Assembly: GCF_000004195.4 (NCBI RefSeq)
Contig: NC_030679.2
Coordinates: 34,585,712 to 34,649,711 of the forward strand
From: Xenopus tropicalis
Lineage: Eukaryota; Chordata; Amphibia; Anura; Pipidae
Direction: 5' to 3'
Length of the DNA: 64,000 nt
Part shown: piece after piece, positions 45,780 to 58,724 of the stretch
How the letters are laid out: every line of letters starts with the position of its first letter
Numbering within the stretch: position 1 is the first letter of the stretch
The notes under the pieces: model-generated
What the model was told of the DNA's origin: nothing
Seen by the model: the letters and a program-made list of their open reading frames with translations, nothing else
The model's database searches: none
Made by a program: the position numbers and the translations under genes

Positions 45780-46030
45780 TGTTTCAGCCCCGCTCAGCCG
45801 CCCCCTGCGCATGCGCGTTTGCAACTCACCCAGCGCACGCATGCGCAACTCACCACCTAACACCCCCCCCAGCACACGTATGCGCATTTGTGCGGGCACC
45901 GATATGAACACATACGGAGCAGCGGGGAGAGGTCCCCGCTGCTCCGTATGGGAGCAGAACGTCGGTGCGGCATGCCGCCCTAGGCCCGGGCCTTTGTGGC
46001 CTCGCCACAAATCCGGGCCTGGTGACCATT
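45780..46030. repeat. GC-rich insertion with a perfect 18-bp hairpin
   Basis: A GC-rich island in AT-rich DNA containing repeated GCGCATGCGC-like words and the hairpin at 45911-45950. GGCCCGGGCCTTTGTGGC and GCCACAAATCCGGGCC form a second inverted pair near 45983-46020. It is probably part of a transposable element. The overlapping open frames (up to 141 codons) show no domain. Confidence 0.45.
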
Positions 46031-46299
46031 TCTTTAGAGAAATTAAGGAACCTAAATTTGAAAAGGGACAACCTTCCTCTTCAGAGAATGAATTGTTCCT
46101 AAGCACCCAATTCTTATTAATAGTGCAGTTATAGTGTAACTTCATTTTGCAACCTAATAGAAGTTCATTCATTGTTACCGAAAAGAAATATTTACCTGTG
46201 CATTTGACAGTTGTACTTACTGAATAAACATGGTATTACATTTGCTACTTTTGACCACTGTGTATTTAATAATTGCTATTTATGAACAGCTAGTCCAGT

Positions 46300-47390
46300 G
46301 TTTTGAGCCTTTAGATTTATGTTGTGAAATTCCCTCCCCGAATCAGTCGTACTGGCTGATACATTATATAGCTTTTAGAAGGGGCTGGATGGATTCTTAG
46401 CAAGTGAGGGAATACAGGGTTATGGGAGATAGCTCTCAGTACAAGCGAGGGAATACAGGGTTATGGGAGATAGCTCTTAGTACAAGCGAGGGAATACAGG
46501 GTTATGGGAGATAGCTCTCAGTACAAGTGAGGGAATACAGGGTTATGGGAGATAGCTCTCAGTACAAGTGAGGGAATACAGGGTTATGGGAGATAGCTCT
46601 CAGTACAAGTGAGGGAATACAGGGTTATGGGAGATAGCTCTCAGTACAAGTGAGGGAATACAGGGTTATGGGAGATAGCTCTCAGTACAAGCGAGGGAAT
46701 ACAGGGGTAGGGGAGATAGCTCTCAGTACAAGTGAGGGAATACAGGGGTAGGGGAGATAGCTCTCAGTACAAGTGAGGGAATACAGGGGTAGGGGAGATA
46801 GCTCTCAGTACAAGTGAGGGAATACAGAGTTATGGGAGATAGTTCTTAGTACAAGTGAGGGAATACAGGGATATGGGAGATAGTTCTTAGTACAAGTGAG
46901 GGAATACAGGGTTATGGGAGATAGCTCTCAGTACAAGTGAGGGAATACAGGGGTATGGGAGATAGCTCTCAGTACAAGTGAGCGAATACAGGGTTATGGG
47001 AGATAGTTCTTAGTACAAGTGAGGGAATACAGGGGTATGGGAGATAGCTCTCAGTACAAGTGAGGGAATACAGGGTTATGGGAGATAGCTCTCAGTACAA
47101 GTGAGGGAATACAGGGGTATGGGAGATAGCTCTCAGTACAAGTGAGGGAATACAGGGTTATGGGAGATAGCTCTTAGTACAAGTTGATCCAGGGACTGGT
47201 CCGATTGCCATCTTGGAGTCAGGAAGGAATTTTCCCCTCTGCAGCAAATTAGAGAGGCTTCAGGTGGGGTTTTTTGCCTTCCTCTGGATCAACTAGAAGT
47301 TAGGCAGGTTATATATAGGCATTATACTGTAGTTGAACATGATGGACGTACGTCTTCTTCAACCTAACTTACTATGTTACTATGTTTTTT
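46300..47390 (+). mobile_element. CR1-like LINE 3' end with expanded minisatellite
   Basis: The 5' part (TTCCCTCCCCGAATCAG, GGGGCTGGATGGATTC) leads into a 41-bp tandem array, then GATCCAGGGACTGGTCCGAT, GTCAGGAAGGAATTTTCCCC, TTTTTTGCCTTCCTCTGGAT and a tail TTACTATGTTACTATG. The 8-bp tail repeats and the GGAATTTT...TTGCCTTCCTCT order are typical of CR1-group 3' ends. No reverse transcriptase part is present, so it is a 5'-truncated copy. Confidence 0.65.
46406..47182 (+). repeat. 41-bp minisatellite, about 19 copies
   Basis: Unit starts at 46406, 46447 and 46488 show the 41-bp period, which continues to about 47182. Each unit contains GAGGGAATACAGGG, GGGAGATAGCTCTCAG and TACAAGT. Variants (TTATGG, GTAGGG, GTATGG; CTCTCAG/TTCTTAG) are clustered among neighbouring units, which suggests spread by unequal exchange. 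Confidence 0.95.
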
Positions 47391-48947
47391 TCTGATTTAC
47401 AAAGGGTTCCTCCAGTGGACTTTACTGCTAAGGATCATTAGAAGTGGGTATGATAGGGGTATGATAGAAAATAGATCCTAATTTCAAGAGCAGCACATTT
47501 GATACATTTCAGCCCTCTGGTCTTTATTGTGAAACAAACTTAAACAGTGTGACCCCCTCATTTTTTCTCTTGCCCCAATCATGTTGCAGAGCTATTATAC
47601 CTATACATGCAACTTGCTGTCCCAGTGACTTATAAACTAAATATATTTGTGATAAAGAGACTAAATACAGTATGCATGTTTATATAGGCAATGGTCTTTT
47701 TTAAAGTGTGCTTGGAAAAGGGCCATGTTTTATAACAGTAGTTATGCAGGGAAAATGAGATGTTGCTATTGTTTTCCCTCTCATTGTAGGGAGAATGAGA
47801 TAATTGAAAGTCTTTTATGTGAGCATCCACTGTGCAAATACTCCTAACAGTACTGTTGTTAAAATATTGATTACGTTCAAGGAAAATCATAATAAAACTT
47901 ACCTTAATAAGTAAACATACTTACTCTGGCATACTTGCTGCCTCTGATAATAGAATCTGGCCATTCACATTATCAATACTGCGTTACCAGGGATAATTTG
48001 GATGTTACAATAATTTAATTTGCTCACAATAAGGTTTATGTTTACATCAAAGCCATAGCCTTTTCTGCTTCATTTGCTCTACATTTATAGATTCCTTTGT
48101 CACATAAAATACACTCACAAGGATTTTGCTAATCACATGACAGCGTAATAACCTGTGAATGTGATGTTTCGTTTTTCAGCTCTAATTAAAGTACATTTGA
48201 CTAGAGAATATTTACCAGCTTTATCGTTTAGTAAGAAACCAAGTGGAATTAGGAACCTTATTGCTTCAATTAAAATATGCATCTGAGAACGGCCAGACTG
48301 ACTGAGAAGATCTCTTATGTCATCCTGTTGACTGCCGATCAGGCCATTAAGGAAATGTCCACTTACTGCCATCTGTTTTGTTACAGAGATTTCAGATAAA
48401 CATGTTTATTTCTAGTTGCCAGTTGTCATTTCTCATAATCCCTTATCCCATTTGTTTTTTTTTTATAATAATCCTTTTATAATCTCCATACTACATCCAA
48501 CTTGTCCCATTAACACTTTTCCCCAGTGTTGTATGGCAATGTTATTTTGAAACTTAACTCATATTAAAGGGCAACATATTACTTAATTAAAAACATTAGT
48601 TTTACCCCAAGCTTGTAAAATGTACATATTTTGTTTAATAAATAGAGGAAACATAATTTAATGTAAAGTTACATTGGCTTTGCATGACTGCATGTGTTAT
48701 AGATTTACCAGTAAAAATATAGGAGCACTTTTATGTGTGTGGTACCATAATTAAAACTAACATTTATTTTTGAATACCACCCCAAAATACTAAGGCAGCA
48801 TTTGTCACCCAATATAAAAGTTACAATATTTCGATGTTAATACATTAAATATTCTTTGAGGCAGTCATTAATGCCTCTGTAATGATGGATGCCCATAAGC
48901 CAAACAGTTTATCATTTTTGTTATATAAACACATTGTATTAGAAAGG
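47391..48947. other. noncoding DNA, with a possible conserved tract at about 48130-48400
   Basis: No gene is supported. The part 48130-48400 is compositionally balanced, non-repetitive and carries well-formed words (TGCATCTGAGAACGGCC, CTGACTGAGAAGATCTC). It could be a conserved noncoding element, but conservation cannot be judged here. Confidence 0.3.
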
Positions 48948-49744
48948 TTGAAAGGAGAAGGAAAGGCTAGTAAAGAGTTAATCTCAAAATGCAGGCATAC
49001 CTTCAGTTGTCTCAATAGTGCCCTTAAGTCTCCCCATATTTCTCCCGTTCAGATTAGCAGAAGCTAAGCTCTGTAAAGAAAGTTCCCATAATGCCTCGCT
49101 CCTGCACCAAGTACGCTGTACATGCTCAGTGTGTAAGACTATGAGGAAGCTTCCTGCTGATTGGCTCAGATCCACAGTCCTAAGGGGGGGAGTGAGTTCT
49201 TAGAATTCTTGAGGAAGGGGGGCAAGGCCGCCGCTCCCTATAAGCAGAGTACTCAGTCTGCATAGGGCACCAACTCCCAGGGGGGCACCATCCCAGCTGC
49301 TCCAAAAAAAATTTTTTTTCCTATATAATAACATACCCCCCAACACTGTCCCACCGGTTTTTATAGTGAATCCCACTGTCCCGGATAGTTCAATCAATCT
49401 ATGGGGGCTATTGGGGGCATTGTCTATGGGGGCAATTAGGGGCACTGTGTGTGGGGCCCCTATAGTAGGTGTTTTTTTTTTATTTTATTTTTGCTTCCGT
49501 AATATTTGGGGGAGGGGGCACAAAAGTAAATTTCTGCTTAGGGCACCCATTTGGCCAGCAGCTGCCCTGAAGGGGGGAGCAGGAGAGGGGAGAGAGCTGC
49601 ATGTCTCTGGCCAGGAAAACAAAGAGACAACAAATCTCTTGACAGAGTACTCACTGCAGTGTTTCTGTGAGTGCTTATGGTTGTATTTACATACAGACCT
49701 TTCAGATAAAGCTTACTTAGTTTTTACCTTTCCTTCTCCTTTAA
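48948..49744. mobile_element. TTAA-type MITE with a later insertion
   Basis: The left end TTGAAAGGAGAAGGAAAGG and the right end CCTTTCCTTCTCCTTTAA are inverted repeats; the right TTAA is intact and the left is mutated to TTGA. Inner parts AGTTCCCATAATGCC and GACTATGAGGAAGCTTCC are unique to it. The block about 49200-49575 (GGGGGCAAGGCCGCC to GCAGCTGCCCTGAAGG) differs in composition and is probably a nested repeat. Confidence 0.6.
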
Positions 49745-51144
49745 GGTACTTTCTTAACAAAAGCAATACAAATTACAGATAAGGTTCCTCAGCCATGTCT
49801 AAGAAGAATTGCATTAAGGTGCTATGGATTTATTGTGCAATGCAACTTATACTTGGGGTATCGCTATCCCTGCTTATTCATTATTCAGAAAAGACAAGGT
49901 TGTAAAGGAGTTTTGTCCTGCCTCACTTTATTATAGCAACAGTAAGATAGGATACTAAGGACAAGAGCAAGAGTTGCTGGATTTGATTCAGAATGAGTAA
50001 AACCAAATGTCTTTATCTAATTCTAATTGATTATCAAGGAAAGTACGATTGAGTCATACTGAGACGGAGATATACTGATACTGGTCGAATGCACTGGAAA
50101 AAGATAAAACAAAAACATTTTTCCATAGCCTTTAATAGAAATTGAAATCTTAGGCTCATGTCACACTGGGAAAATAATGGTTGAGAAAATGTCCAAACAA
50201 ACGGACTGTCCCTGCTGCAGAAATGCAATTGAGTATTTTCTTTGCCAGTAGAAGAAATACCAGGTGTAACATTAGCCTTAGAAAATACGTTTTGACATAA
50301 GAAATCCCTGGAGGCTATGGACTTTGAAAAATCTGCCCCTGAGTATATAATAGTACAGAAACCATGAGTTTGATTGTATTGGATGCAGGACAGGAAAAAA
50401 AAATAACTAAATGTATTAGTGAAGCAATTAAGAGAGTTGTGAAGGAAAGGTGATTTAATAGTTGGGAAATTTCATTATGTCAAACATGGATTGGAATTTA
50501 CCAGTTGCCAAAATCCTAAATGGGATAGATAAGACCTTAATTCTGTGTTTCTATCAAGTGTTTATTCCACTGTCTTAAAACATTTACAGACTCCTGTATA
50601 CAGTGTTCACAAACATCAGAGCAAAACATGGCCAGTAACTAGTTGTCCGCTGCCTCTAAACCACATCACATACTGACATTTACACATCTAAAAGTTTTAG
50701 TATTTCACAGCAGGCTGGTTCTTTCATCAAATCGCAAGTTCAATCCCTCAAAGCTTCGCTATCATAAAATAATTTTACTGCTTCTTTTTTATTCACCTTC
50801 GATCATTTATTTATTCTCTCTTAGTCCATTTATAGGAAACACTATGACGAATGGCTTCAACATATTTCTCCATCTTTATACAGTTCTAGAGAACATACTG
50901 AAAAGAAAAATAACATATCAAATTGCAGCATCTTGGTATTTAAAGACATTTTCTTACCGGGTTGTGATTGATAAAGGGAATTATATTACCTTTTTCTGAT
51001 TTTAATCTCTTTGATCAACTTTTAACTAACCACTCACTCGGTGTCTTCAAGCCATGTCTCCTTGTCTAACCTTACCACTAGGTCACGCTTAAAGCAGTGA
51101 TCCAGGAGGGTCATTGTCCAACAAGTGTTTCTGTTTTGAACATG
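49745..51144. other. noncoding DNA, nothing recognised
   Basis: The longest open frame is 118 codons (50643-50999), hydrophobic and without domain features. There is no repeat family. Confidence 0.45.
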
Positions 51145-51315
51145 TGTCATCTGTCTTATTACCCATTTCCAAAAAATTTGCAAAACTGCTGAAGCTTTCA
51201 TGAAAGAACTAGAAATTTGCGAAATGCGGCTACTGCAAGACTTTTTTGATGCAACCGCAACAATTTTTTGACGAAATGGGTAATTTCACCTGGCGAAAAA
51301 ATTTGCTCATCGCTA
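51145..51315 (+). mobile_element. hAT-like MITE copy 9, decayed
   Basis: The right end GCTCATCGCTA is recognisable and the interior (AAAAAATTTGCAAAACTGC, TTTTTTGATGCAACCGC) matches the family. The left end is lost and no duplication can be read. The start is approximate. Confidence 0.55.
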
Positions 51316-52740
51316 GACGCTACGCATTGATTAGTGATCATCCAGTTAGGATACAAATGACTAAATGAGAATCCTGGTTTATGTATGGGCTGCCAGCTCT
51401 GGAATATAAAGTAAGAAAAGGTTTGTTTAATTTCCTTTTATTGCTTCAAGCAAATAATTGAATGCTTTGGTGGAAACCTGTGTATTAAATATTCAGTGTA
51501 AAAAAGTCTGCCAGGTAAAGAATGGCTTTAGATGTCTTACACAGGTTTCCAAGATAAAAAAAAAATCAATATCATCTTGAAAACACAGAATATACATCGT
51601 ATTGTATAAAATAGCCTAAAGCTAGAAATGAAAAATAGTTAAACACAAAATTTTAAAAAGCTATTTGATGTTGGGGATAGACAGAAATTGGTTTGAAACT
51701 GTTCTCATGTGATAGACAGTTACATTTAATGTATTGGGATGTAATATAGACATTTAATATACTGGGATGGGATATAGACATTCATGTTTAAGACATACAA
51801 TATGAAGGAATATTAAAAAAACTATAAATATCACAGACACGTATTTTAAAAGCATTTCTTCTAATCTGAAACTCAGTTGAATTGTTTAGAACAAGGTGGG
51901 AAATGTGTCCACCTGCAATTTACTACAGCTTTGTGCAGAATCAATGACACGATGCCATTTTGAGTGTGAAAATACAATTATATTCTTGAAACCTGGACTG
52001 AGCTCCCCTTTTTTGAAAATATCATCCATTTTGCTTGTTTAATTATTGTGGCTGGTGTATAAAACTGGGATATTGACTTTGTGAGGGTCCAGCAGTTCTT
52101 GGCAGTTTTTCACAGTGCCATAATGAAATGCGTAGACATAAGTTTTTTTTTTTTTTTAACATAAAAATGACCTATCAGTAAGTTCATACAAATTGCAATG
52201 CCAGTAAAACAGTTCACATTAAAGGTTTACAACTTAGTTTCTTGATTCAACTGCTTGTTGGTGCAATATTATTATTACCATGCAAACACTATTCTAAACT
52301 CGCCATGTAAAGTACGGTTGGATTATGATACTATGCCCAGGGCAAACATGGATAAGTAAGCTATCAAGCAGTGCTTTCAATGCAGGTTTTTGCAGCCCTT
52401 ATTTGCATATAATGTTCTCAAAGTAGAAGTCAAGTCCTGAATAGCATTCAAGATAAGATGTATCCAGTAGCAAAGGAAAAAATCGTTTTCAGTGCATCTC
52501 ATTTTTTCAAATGTAGACATTTAAAATCATGAACCTGAAATCAAATCTAATGGAACTTAAAAAAAATATTAGCTAAACTGACAACGTATCTTAATTGCAG
52601 CATGTACACACACAGAAAGGCAATAAACAGACACACACAATAAACAAAACAAATAATTATCTTATGTAGTAAACTACTAAGTACTTCTCATTATTTATAG
52701 AAGAAAAAAGTTAACCACTTCTGTTAAAATGAATTCACCA
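51316..52740. other. noncoding DNA, nothing recognised
   Basis: AT-rich, with a poly(T) run near 52146-52159 and no gene. Confidence 0.45.
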
Positions 52741-53190
52741 AAAAAACTGACCATTTCTTAAGCTGACCATACTTGGACCTATACAATCTGCCAATTCAGC
52801 CCCTCCAGACTAAATTGGAAGCTTATTGGCCTGGTGCATGTGGGCCTCCTAAAAATCAGCCAGACATTGACACTGTATCTGACCTTTATCCAGCAGGCAA
52901 AAAAGACACTGGCATTTCAATGTCATCCTTCTCTGACTAGTAGCCATAGACTGTTGATAATTAAAAAGACTTTCACCCCAAAGATGGACCCAGTTTGTGT
53001 CCCCAATATAGATGGGCCTAAGGCACGGTGAAGACAGAGGAATGGCAAAAGGCAGTAATGGGTTAATACATATTTTAAGGTCATAGTTGGAAGATTTGAG
53101 GCTATGCGATGTCGAGCAAACAGCCCTGCACCCCTTAGTGATAATAAACCATGCATCTAGTTCTTTTTTTACAGGAACATGGTTGTATGC
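52741..53190. repeat. possible decayed dispersed repeat
   Basis: CTGACCATACTTGGACC, CAATCTGCCAATTCAG and GGAAGCTTATTGGCC near 52765-52830 resemble the style of the fragment at 2222-2310. Ends are not visible. Confidence 0.25.
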
Positions 53191-53197
53191 TCATAAT

Positions 53198-53520
53198 AAC
53201 AGATGTGTTTTTGTAACTAACAAGTTTGCCTATTATTTGTCTTATATGGAAATAACTGTTAGAATATTGTGCTTCTGATGGAAACCGTCATGTATGAAAG
53301 CTTATAAAAGGAGAGTCCATTATTGTATTGTTTTAAGTCTCTCGTATCACATGCTGTTGCTTCGGTTGGTGTGCTACAGAGACTGCTTCCACATGAATTG
53401 TATTTTGTTGGACTAATAAATAACTCAGTCTTTCTGAGAGAACTTTCTCTCAGAGTCTTGTTTTGCAATAAGGCATGTTGGGTTAGAAAAAATACCAACA
53501 AAACCTGCGCTATAACCCCC
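53198..53520 (+). repeat. possible solo LTR of an endogenous retroelement
   Basis: The order is TATAAAAGG (53305), then about 130 bp later AATAAATAAC (53417), then TTTCTGAGAGAACTTTCTCTCAGAGTC and a TGTTGGGTTAG end. A TATA box and polyadenylation signal at this spacing, without any coding region, fit a solo LTR. I could not fix TG/CA ends or a flanking duplication, so limits are rough. Confidence 0.3.
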
Positions 53521-53919
53521 TTGTTGGTCCCCAATGGCCATCATAAAGATTTCATTGGATTGTGGACTTAATACGGACTTAATGCAATATCATCATTTTA
53601 TTAATATTCTAGTGATTAAAACATAACTGTCATCAAGTTTAATAATACATTTTTTTGTAGATAATATATAATTATGTAAGATCCGAGGTTTAAAAGAATG
53701 TATCCATTTATTTTTCTTCAACCTTTTACACAATACTCAATGCATACCTTAATACATATACAATACAACTCAATACATAAGCCGATTGAAGGAAGTTGCA
53801 AGACTCCCTCTGAGGCTGTATTTTATTTGCTTTAGAATGGGAATAATCTAGTTTTACATACATTTTTTGAAGTAGATACCTTTGCATCATGTGGCACAGA
53901 TACTTGCTTCACCAGGAAG

Positions 53920-54189
53920 TAGTGATGGGCGAAATGTTTCACCAGGCATGGATTTGCGGCGAAAAATTTGCCGTGTGTCCAAAAATTGTTGCAAGAATAG
54001 TCGCACATCCAAAAATTGTAGCAAAAATAGTCGTAGGTGTCAAAAGAATAGTCGCGGGGGCCAAATTGACGCAAGAATAGTTGTAGGCGTCAAAACAATA
54101 GTCGCAGGCGTCAAAAGAATAGTAGTGCGTCAAAAGAATAGTCGCGAGCGATAATTTTCGCCGTTTCGTGACAGATTCGCTCATCACTA
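53920..54189 (-). mobile_element. hAT-like MITE copy 10, with internal array
   Basis: Termini are TAGTGATGGG and CTCATCACTA, with exact 8-bp duplications CCAGGAAG. The interior has about seven imperfect units of GTCAAAAGAATAGTCGCGGG type. The short frames across it are repeat-derived. Confidence 0.85.
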
Positions 54190-55119
54190 CCAGGAAGTAT
54201 TACACTGCTGTGTAATATGCAGAAGTGTTAATGAAATACATTATAAAATGTTGCTTACTTTCTATTCTTGCTAATCCTTATATTGCCTTTAAATCAGGTC
54301 TGCAGAGATGTCATATGTGAAAAGGATCTATGGTTTTAAATGGAGGAATCTAACACCATTTAAAAGCAGAATGGATGAAGATATTGTACTGTAAATAAAA
54401 CTATGCCTTATTTAATGCCCATGACTAATTCATTACAATTTGTTTTATGGGCAAGAATGATATAATATTAGATATTGTATATTATATATTAAGGCCTATT
54501 AAGGCTTATTAGTCCTTTCTGATAAGAACTAGAAAGGTTAATTTATTTATTTACTGAAACCTTGCTTTATTCAGAAACACTCCTGAAGTAACCCTCTCTG
54601 ACTCCACTGAGTAGTTAAGTACAATATGGGGGAGGATCAATACTTTAGCCTAGAGACTAAATATGCACCACCAAACACTTGTCTACTCCTATTTTCAGCA
54701 CTGCAGACAGGGAGCTTGACATTTCTCCAGGGCCTTCCTGCAATGTTTGGCAAGTTTAGAATTGTAATCAATACTGTAACAGATTAAATAAATCATTATG
54801 TGTGATATTGCCTATTACTTTACGTATACCTTATACTAAAATGCATTTCACTGTGTAGCAAACCTTTTTGGCAATAAAAAAAAGATCTGAAAGGAAGGAC
54901 AAACAATAGAGCTGGCTAAAGATACGCAAACATGCTTTCCAACCTGGCCAATATGGCACCAACCTCCTCAAATGCCATTTAGAAGGAATGAGCTATTTTA
55001 CTCATAGATCTGTATTGGTATGTATGTAAGACCAATGACTAAAAGAGGGTAAGTATGAAAAAAATTAAAATTGAGTTTTTCCCAATAAAAAAAAAATTGA
55101 ATTTCATAAACTTGATTGC
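54190..55119. other. noncoding DNA, nothing recognised
   Basis: No gene or repeat signature is seen. Confidence 0.45.
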
Positions 55120-55353
55120 TAGTGATGAGATTTTTCGACAGACATGGATTTGCAGCACATTTATGTATGTCTCCACTGGCAAATTGCTTTGTGAAAATTT
55201 GCTGTGGAAAAATTTGTCACGCATCAAAAAATGTGGTCATGTAAAAAAGATGCGTGCGTGACAAACGCTTTCACAGATTTTCACCATTTTGCTAATTTTC
55301 CTGTTTTGTGAATTTTTCAGTGAAGCAAAGTGGGACAGATTCACTCTTTACTA
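55120..55353 (-). mobile_element. hAT-like MITE copy 11
   Basis: The left terminus is TAGTGATGAG and the right is decayed (CTCTTTACTA). Exact 8-bp duplications TTGATTGC fix both ends. Confidence 0.78.
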
Positions 55354-56875
55354 TTGATTGCTTAAAAACTTGAAAAAATAGCTCAAACACTGTAAAATTA
55401 CATTCTATCCATTGTTTCCACTTCATTTGCAAAATTTCAAACACTCCAACTGAAAAAATGACTTGAATTATGCTAATACAACTCTCAGTGACATATAGAT
55501 GCCTATTTTTGAGTTTGCATTTTTTGTGCTTGGTAAATATCAAAAACTTGAGTTTCACAAACTAAAATTCATATTTGTGACTTTTGCCACGAAACAAGTC
55601 AAATTCAAATGTTGATTAACCTGCCTTTGGAGTCACCCATCTAATCAAAACATTTGTGTAACTGTAAAACTTGCAATGATCAGCCTGTTTAGCCATTAGG
55701 TTGAATGGGTTGTACACTGAAGGCTAAGGTCAAATGCAACACTTTTTAGCCAGTCAGCAAGTACTTTATGAAGATGGTTTAAAAAAGGATGTTCACAAAA
55801 TACCTTTCTTTTTTTTTCAATGAAGGTAGAACTATGTCTATTAAATGAATAGATTTTTCCTCCATTAGGATGATATAATCTTGCCTGATAAACAGTGGTG
55901 TGAGTCCAGGCAGTCAATTAGGATTCTACAGCATACATTTCATACCATTCAAAAAGACTCTTCTTTATACTGTATGTGCATTGACTATTAGGTTAGTCGG
56001 AGTGGGTTTAATGAGTGCTAATTAGGTATATTGCTAGGATCATCAATTACTGTTTTAAGGAGCTACTATAATAAAAACACTGAAATGTGTTTCACTTTTG
56101 TATTATAAAGATAGTGTTCCATCCCTTCGGTTAAATATCTCTTTGGCTAGAACTGACACTGCACACTGTAACCTCTGTCTATAGTACTTACATGGGATTA
56201 CTCGGCTCACCTGGCTGTTGTTTTGTCACAATCAACAAAGGTAGGTACAAGAAAATGATGGCTACATCTGAACTTGTTCTTATAAACGCATTCTTGCCCT
56301 GTGGCACTTGCAATTTTGGTTTCGGTGCTTGAGGCACTGAGAGATGAAGTTGCTTGCCCGAGGTCACAATTAAATTACATATGAATCAAACTTCCATTGT
56401 TCAGAATAAATGTATCACATGGTTAAAAAGAAATTCCAACCAGAAAAGGGGATATTTCTAAAAGGTTTTTTATGTTATCGGGTGAGACATTTTTAGACTG
56501 TTAACTAGGTTTCACAGAATAGCAAGGGAATAGGATTACTTGCTATGAATGACAATCCTCAATTAATCAAGGCCAAAACTGGAGTCAGTGCTGGTACCAT
56601 TGGGCCTTAGCGCCTTCTGTTCCATTTGTTTCACATGAATAATGCTTCAGTACTTTCTGGCACATTGTAAGCAGATTTCATTTCATTATATTTGCACTAA
56701 AATGTTGTTAATATACAATCACAATCATTTATCTAGCAGCAGATTCCTAGATAGTGTTCAAAGCATGACTTGCTTCTTTGCATACATACCCACACTGAAA
56801 CCCATAAATGCCTATAATAACTTTATTTACATTTTGTCTAAATGAATTATTATTGTGATACTGACAAGTTATTTT
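55354..56875. other. noncoding DNA, nothing recognised
   Basis: Short open frames only. Confidence 0.45.
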
Positions 56876-57228
56876 TAATGATTAGCTTTGGAGAAAAATG
56901 TCCTAATCTTTCAAAAGTGAAAAATTTGTGAAAATGTCACACATAATAAAAAAAAAGTCAGGCAAGACAATTTTTTTTTACTCGAAAGACAATTCTTTTG
57001 ACACACGAGACAATTCTTTTTGACGAGAGACAATTCTTTTTGACACGCGCCAATTCTTTTGACAAGTGAGACAATTCTTTTGAAGCAGGTGACAATTTTT
57101 GGATGTGCAGCAAATTTTTCAGCCACAAATTTTGTCACCTGTTTGGCTAGAAAAAATCTGCCAATGGCAAATTGCAGAAATTTGTTGTGAATCTATGGCA
57201 TCCTGGCAAAATTTTTCGCCCATCGCTA
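56876..57228 (+). mobile_element. hAT-like MITE copy 12, with internal array
   Basis: Termini are TAATGATTAG and CCCATCGCTA, with exact 8-bp duplications GTTATTTT. The interior 56990-57090 has about five units of GACAATTCTTTTGACACGCG type. Confidence 0.78.
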
Positions 57229-58724
57229 GTTATTTTCGATGACTAGCGATGAATTACTTTAAAGACAAATTAAAGTGTATTTAATTGGGACCCGCAGTTG
57301 AAACTCAGAGCAGGAGCTTTTGTGTGTTTTTTTTACTCACAAAATACAAAATACAAACTCAGGTGCAGTACATAGCAACCAATATGACTCTCACAATCTT
57401 ATCAAGATCCTTGATCTTCAACACAAACAATATATGAATAAATAAACATTTTTATTCACCATGCAAGTGTGTTAGTCCTGCTGACCATGTGTTATCTATA
57501 GTGAGCTGCACCCATGGCTTCTATATATAACTTTGCTCTTGTGATCTTTAGAAAATTATAAGCCCATCTGGTATCTGGTGAACTGCCATTTTGTAAGACT
57601 TTGCCTTCATTATTTTGTCCCTCAATGATATATTTCTTTTTTTTTAATATATACATTAGCACTAGGGCCTCTTGGTTGCTTTATTCTTCTGTACATATTA
57701 AAATTAGACAATTAGGACAATGATTGCCATCAGAAATGAACTGTGCTTCCTACTTTAAGAATTCATTCACACTTTTTGTTTAGTTTGATACATTTTTATT
57801 TTTGTTTAGAATGACACCTTTATCCTACGTTTCTGGATATAAAAATGTATGCTGGACCTCCAAAGTTGTTTCCAAATAGCTGAACACCAGTGGAGGAAGT
57901 CATGGAGTGATTCTGAGGTCCTACATTTCAAATTAATGCTTTTCTGCTACAACAGAAAACAGGTTTTACAACTGTATCTTTCTTATTTTCTTTTTGTCTT
58001 CTGATCCCAAGCATGTATTTTTTACTTTGTCTCAAGTGCTTCCCCATCAGGCACTTTCTCTGCTGCAAACATAATTCCTCTTGAGACAATATTACTCACT
58101 ATTGCATTACACAACATTACATTCAGTGTACCAATCAGCCCATATATACTGCATCTGCTCTTCATCTTTCCTATGTAGGAAGCACCTTTTTTCTCTACTC
58201 TAACCCCATAGACTGCTCCCTTGACCCTGCTCTTACTCAGCTATTCAACCTTTCCTTCCAGAATTGTATTATTCTCTTTCAAAAGAATTCATCCTTTGGT
58301 CAAAAACCCTACCTTGTTTTCCCAGGTCTACTAATGAAGGTACCTCTTCTTTTTGCCTTTCTGCTTAAAGTACTGTCTAAAGCCTGTGTATACAGCATCC
58401 CCCCATTAAATCTATTTTTTAAAAATGTTTATTAATCTTTTCTTAGCAACACTAAAAAGTTACCCTACTCATTTTTTCCCATCTCTTTACAGCTTTTGTC
58501 ACTTGAGGTCACCCACACCTCCTAGATATTCTCAACTCTAATTAAAGCTATGGCACTGCCCTTAACTCATTTGAAATCATATATATTTAATCATTCTTGT
58601 TGATTTTTCTGTTTCTACTTCCGTTTTTACCTTTTTTTCAGTCCCCTGACTCACATGGAAACTTAATCATTTGGGCTACAATATCATCTTTGTAATAGTG
58701 ACCACTTTGTGATATATTGTATTA
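57229..58724. other. noncoding DNA, nothing recognised
   Basis: No domain-bearing open frame. Pyrimidine-rich in part (about 58010-58640). Confidence 0.45.

Noticed and set aside
45747..46172. 141-codon frame in the GC-rich island
   Set aside because: High GC removes stops in several frames at once; there is no domain, and the sequence looks transposon-derived.
46406..47182. CRISPR-like array of regular repeats
   Set aside because: The units are contiguous 41-bp tandem copies without unique spacers, in eukaryotic DNA.
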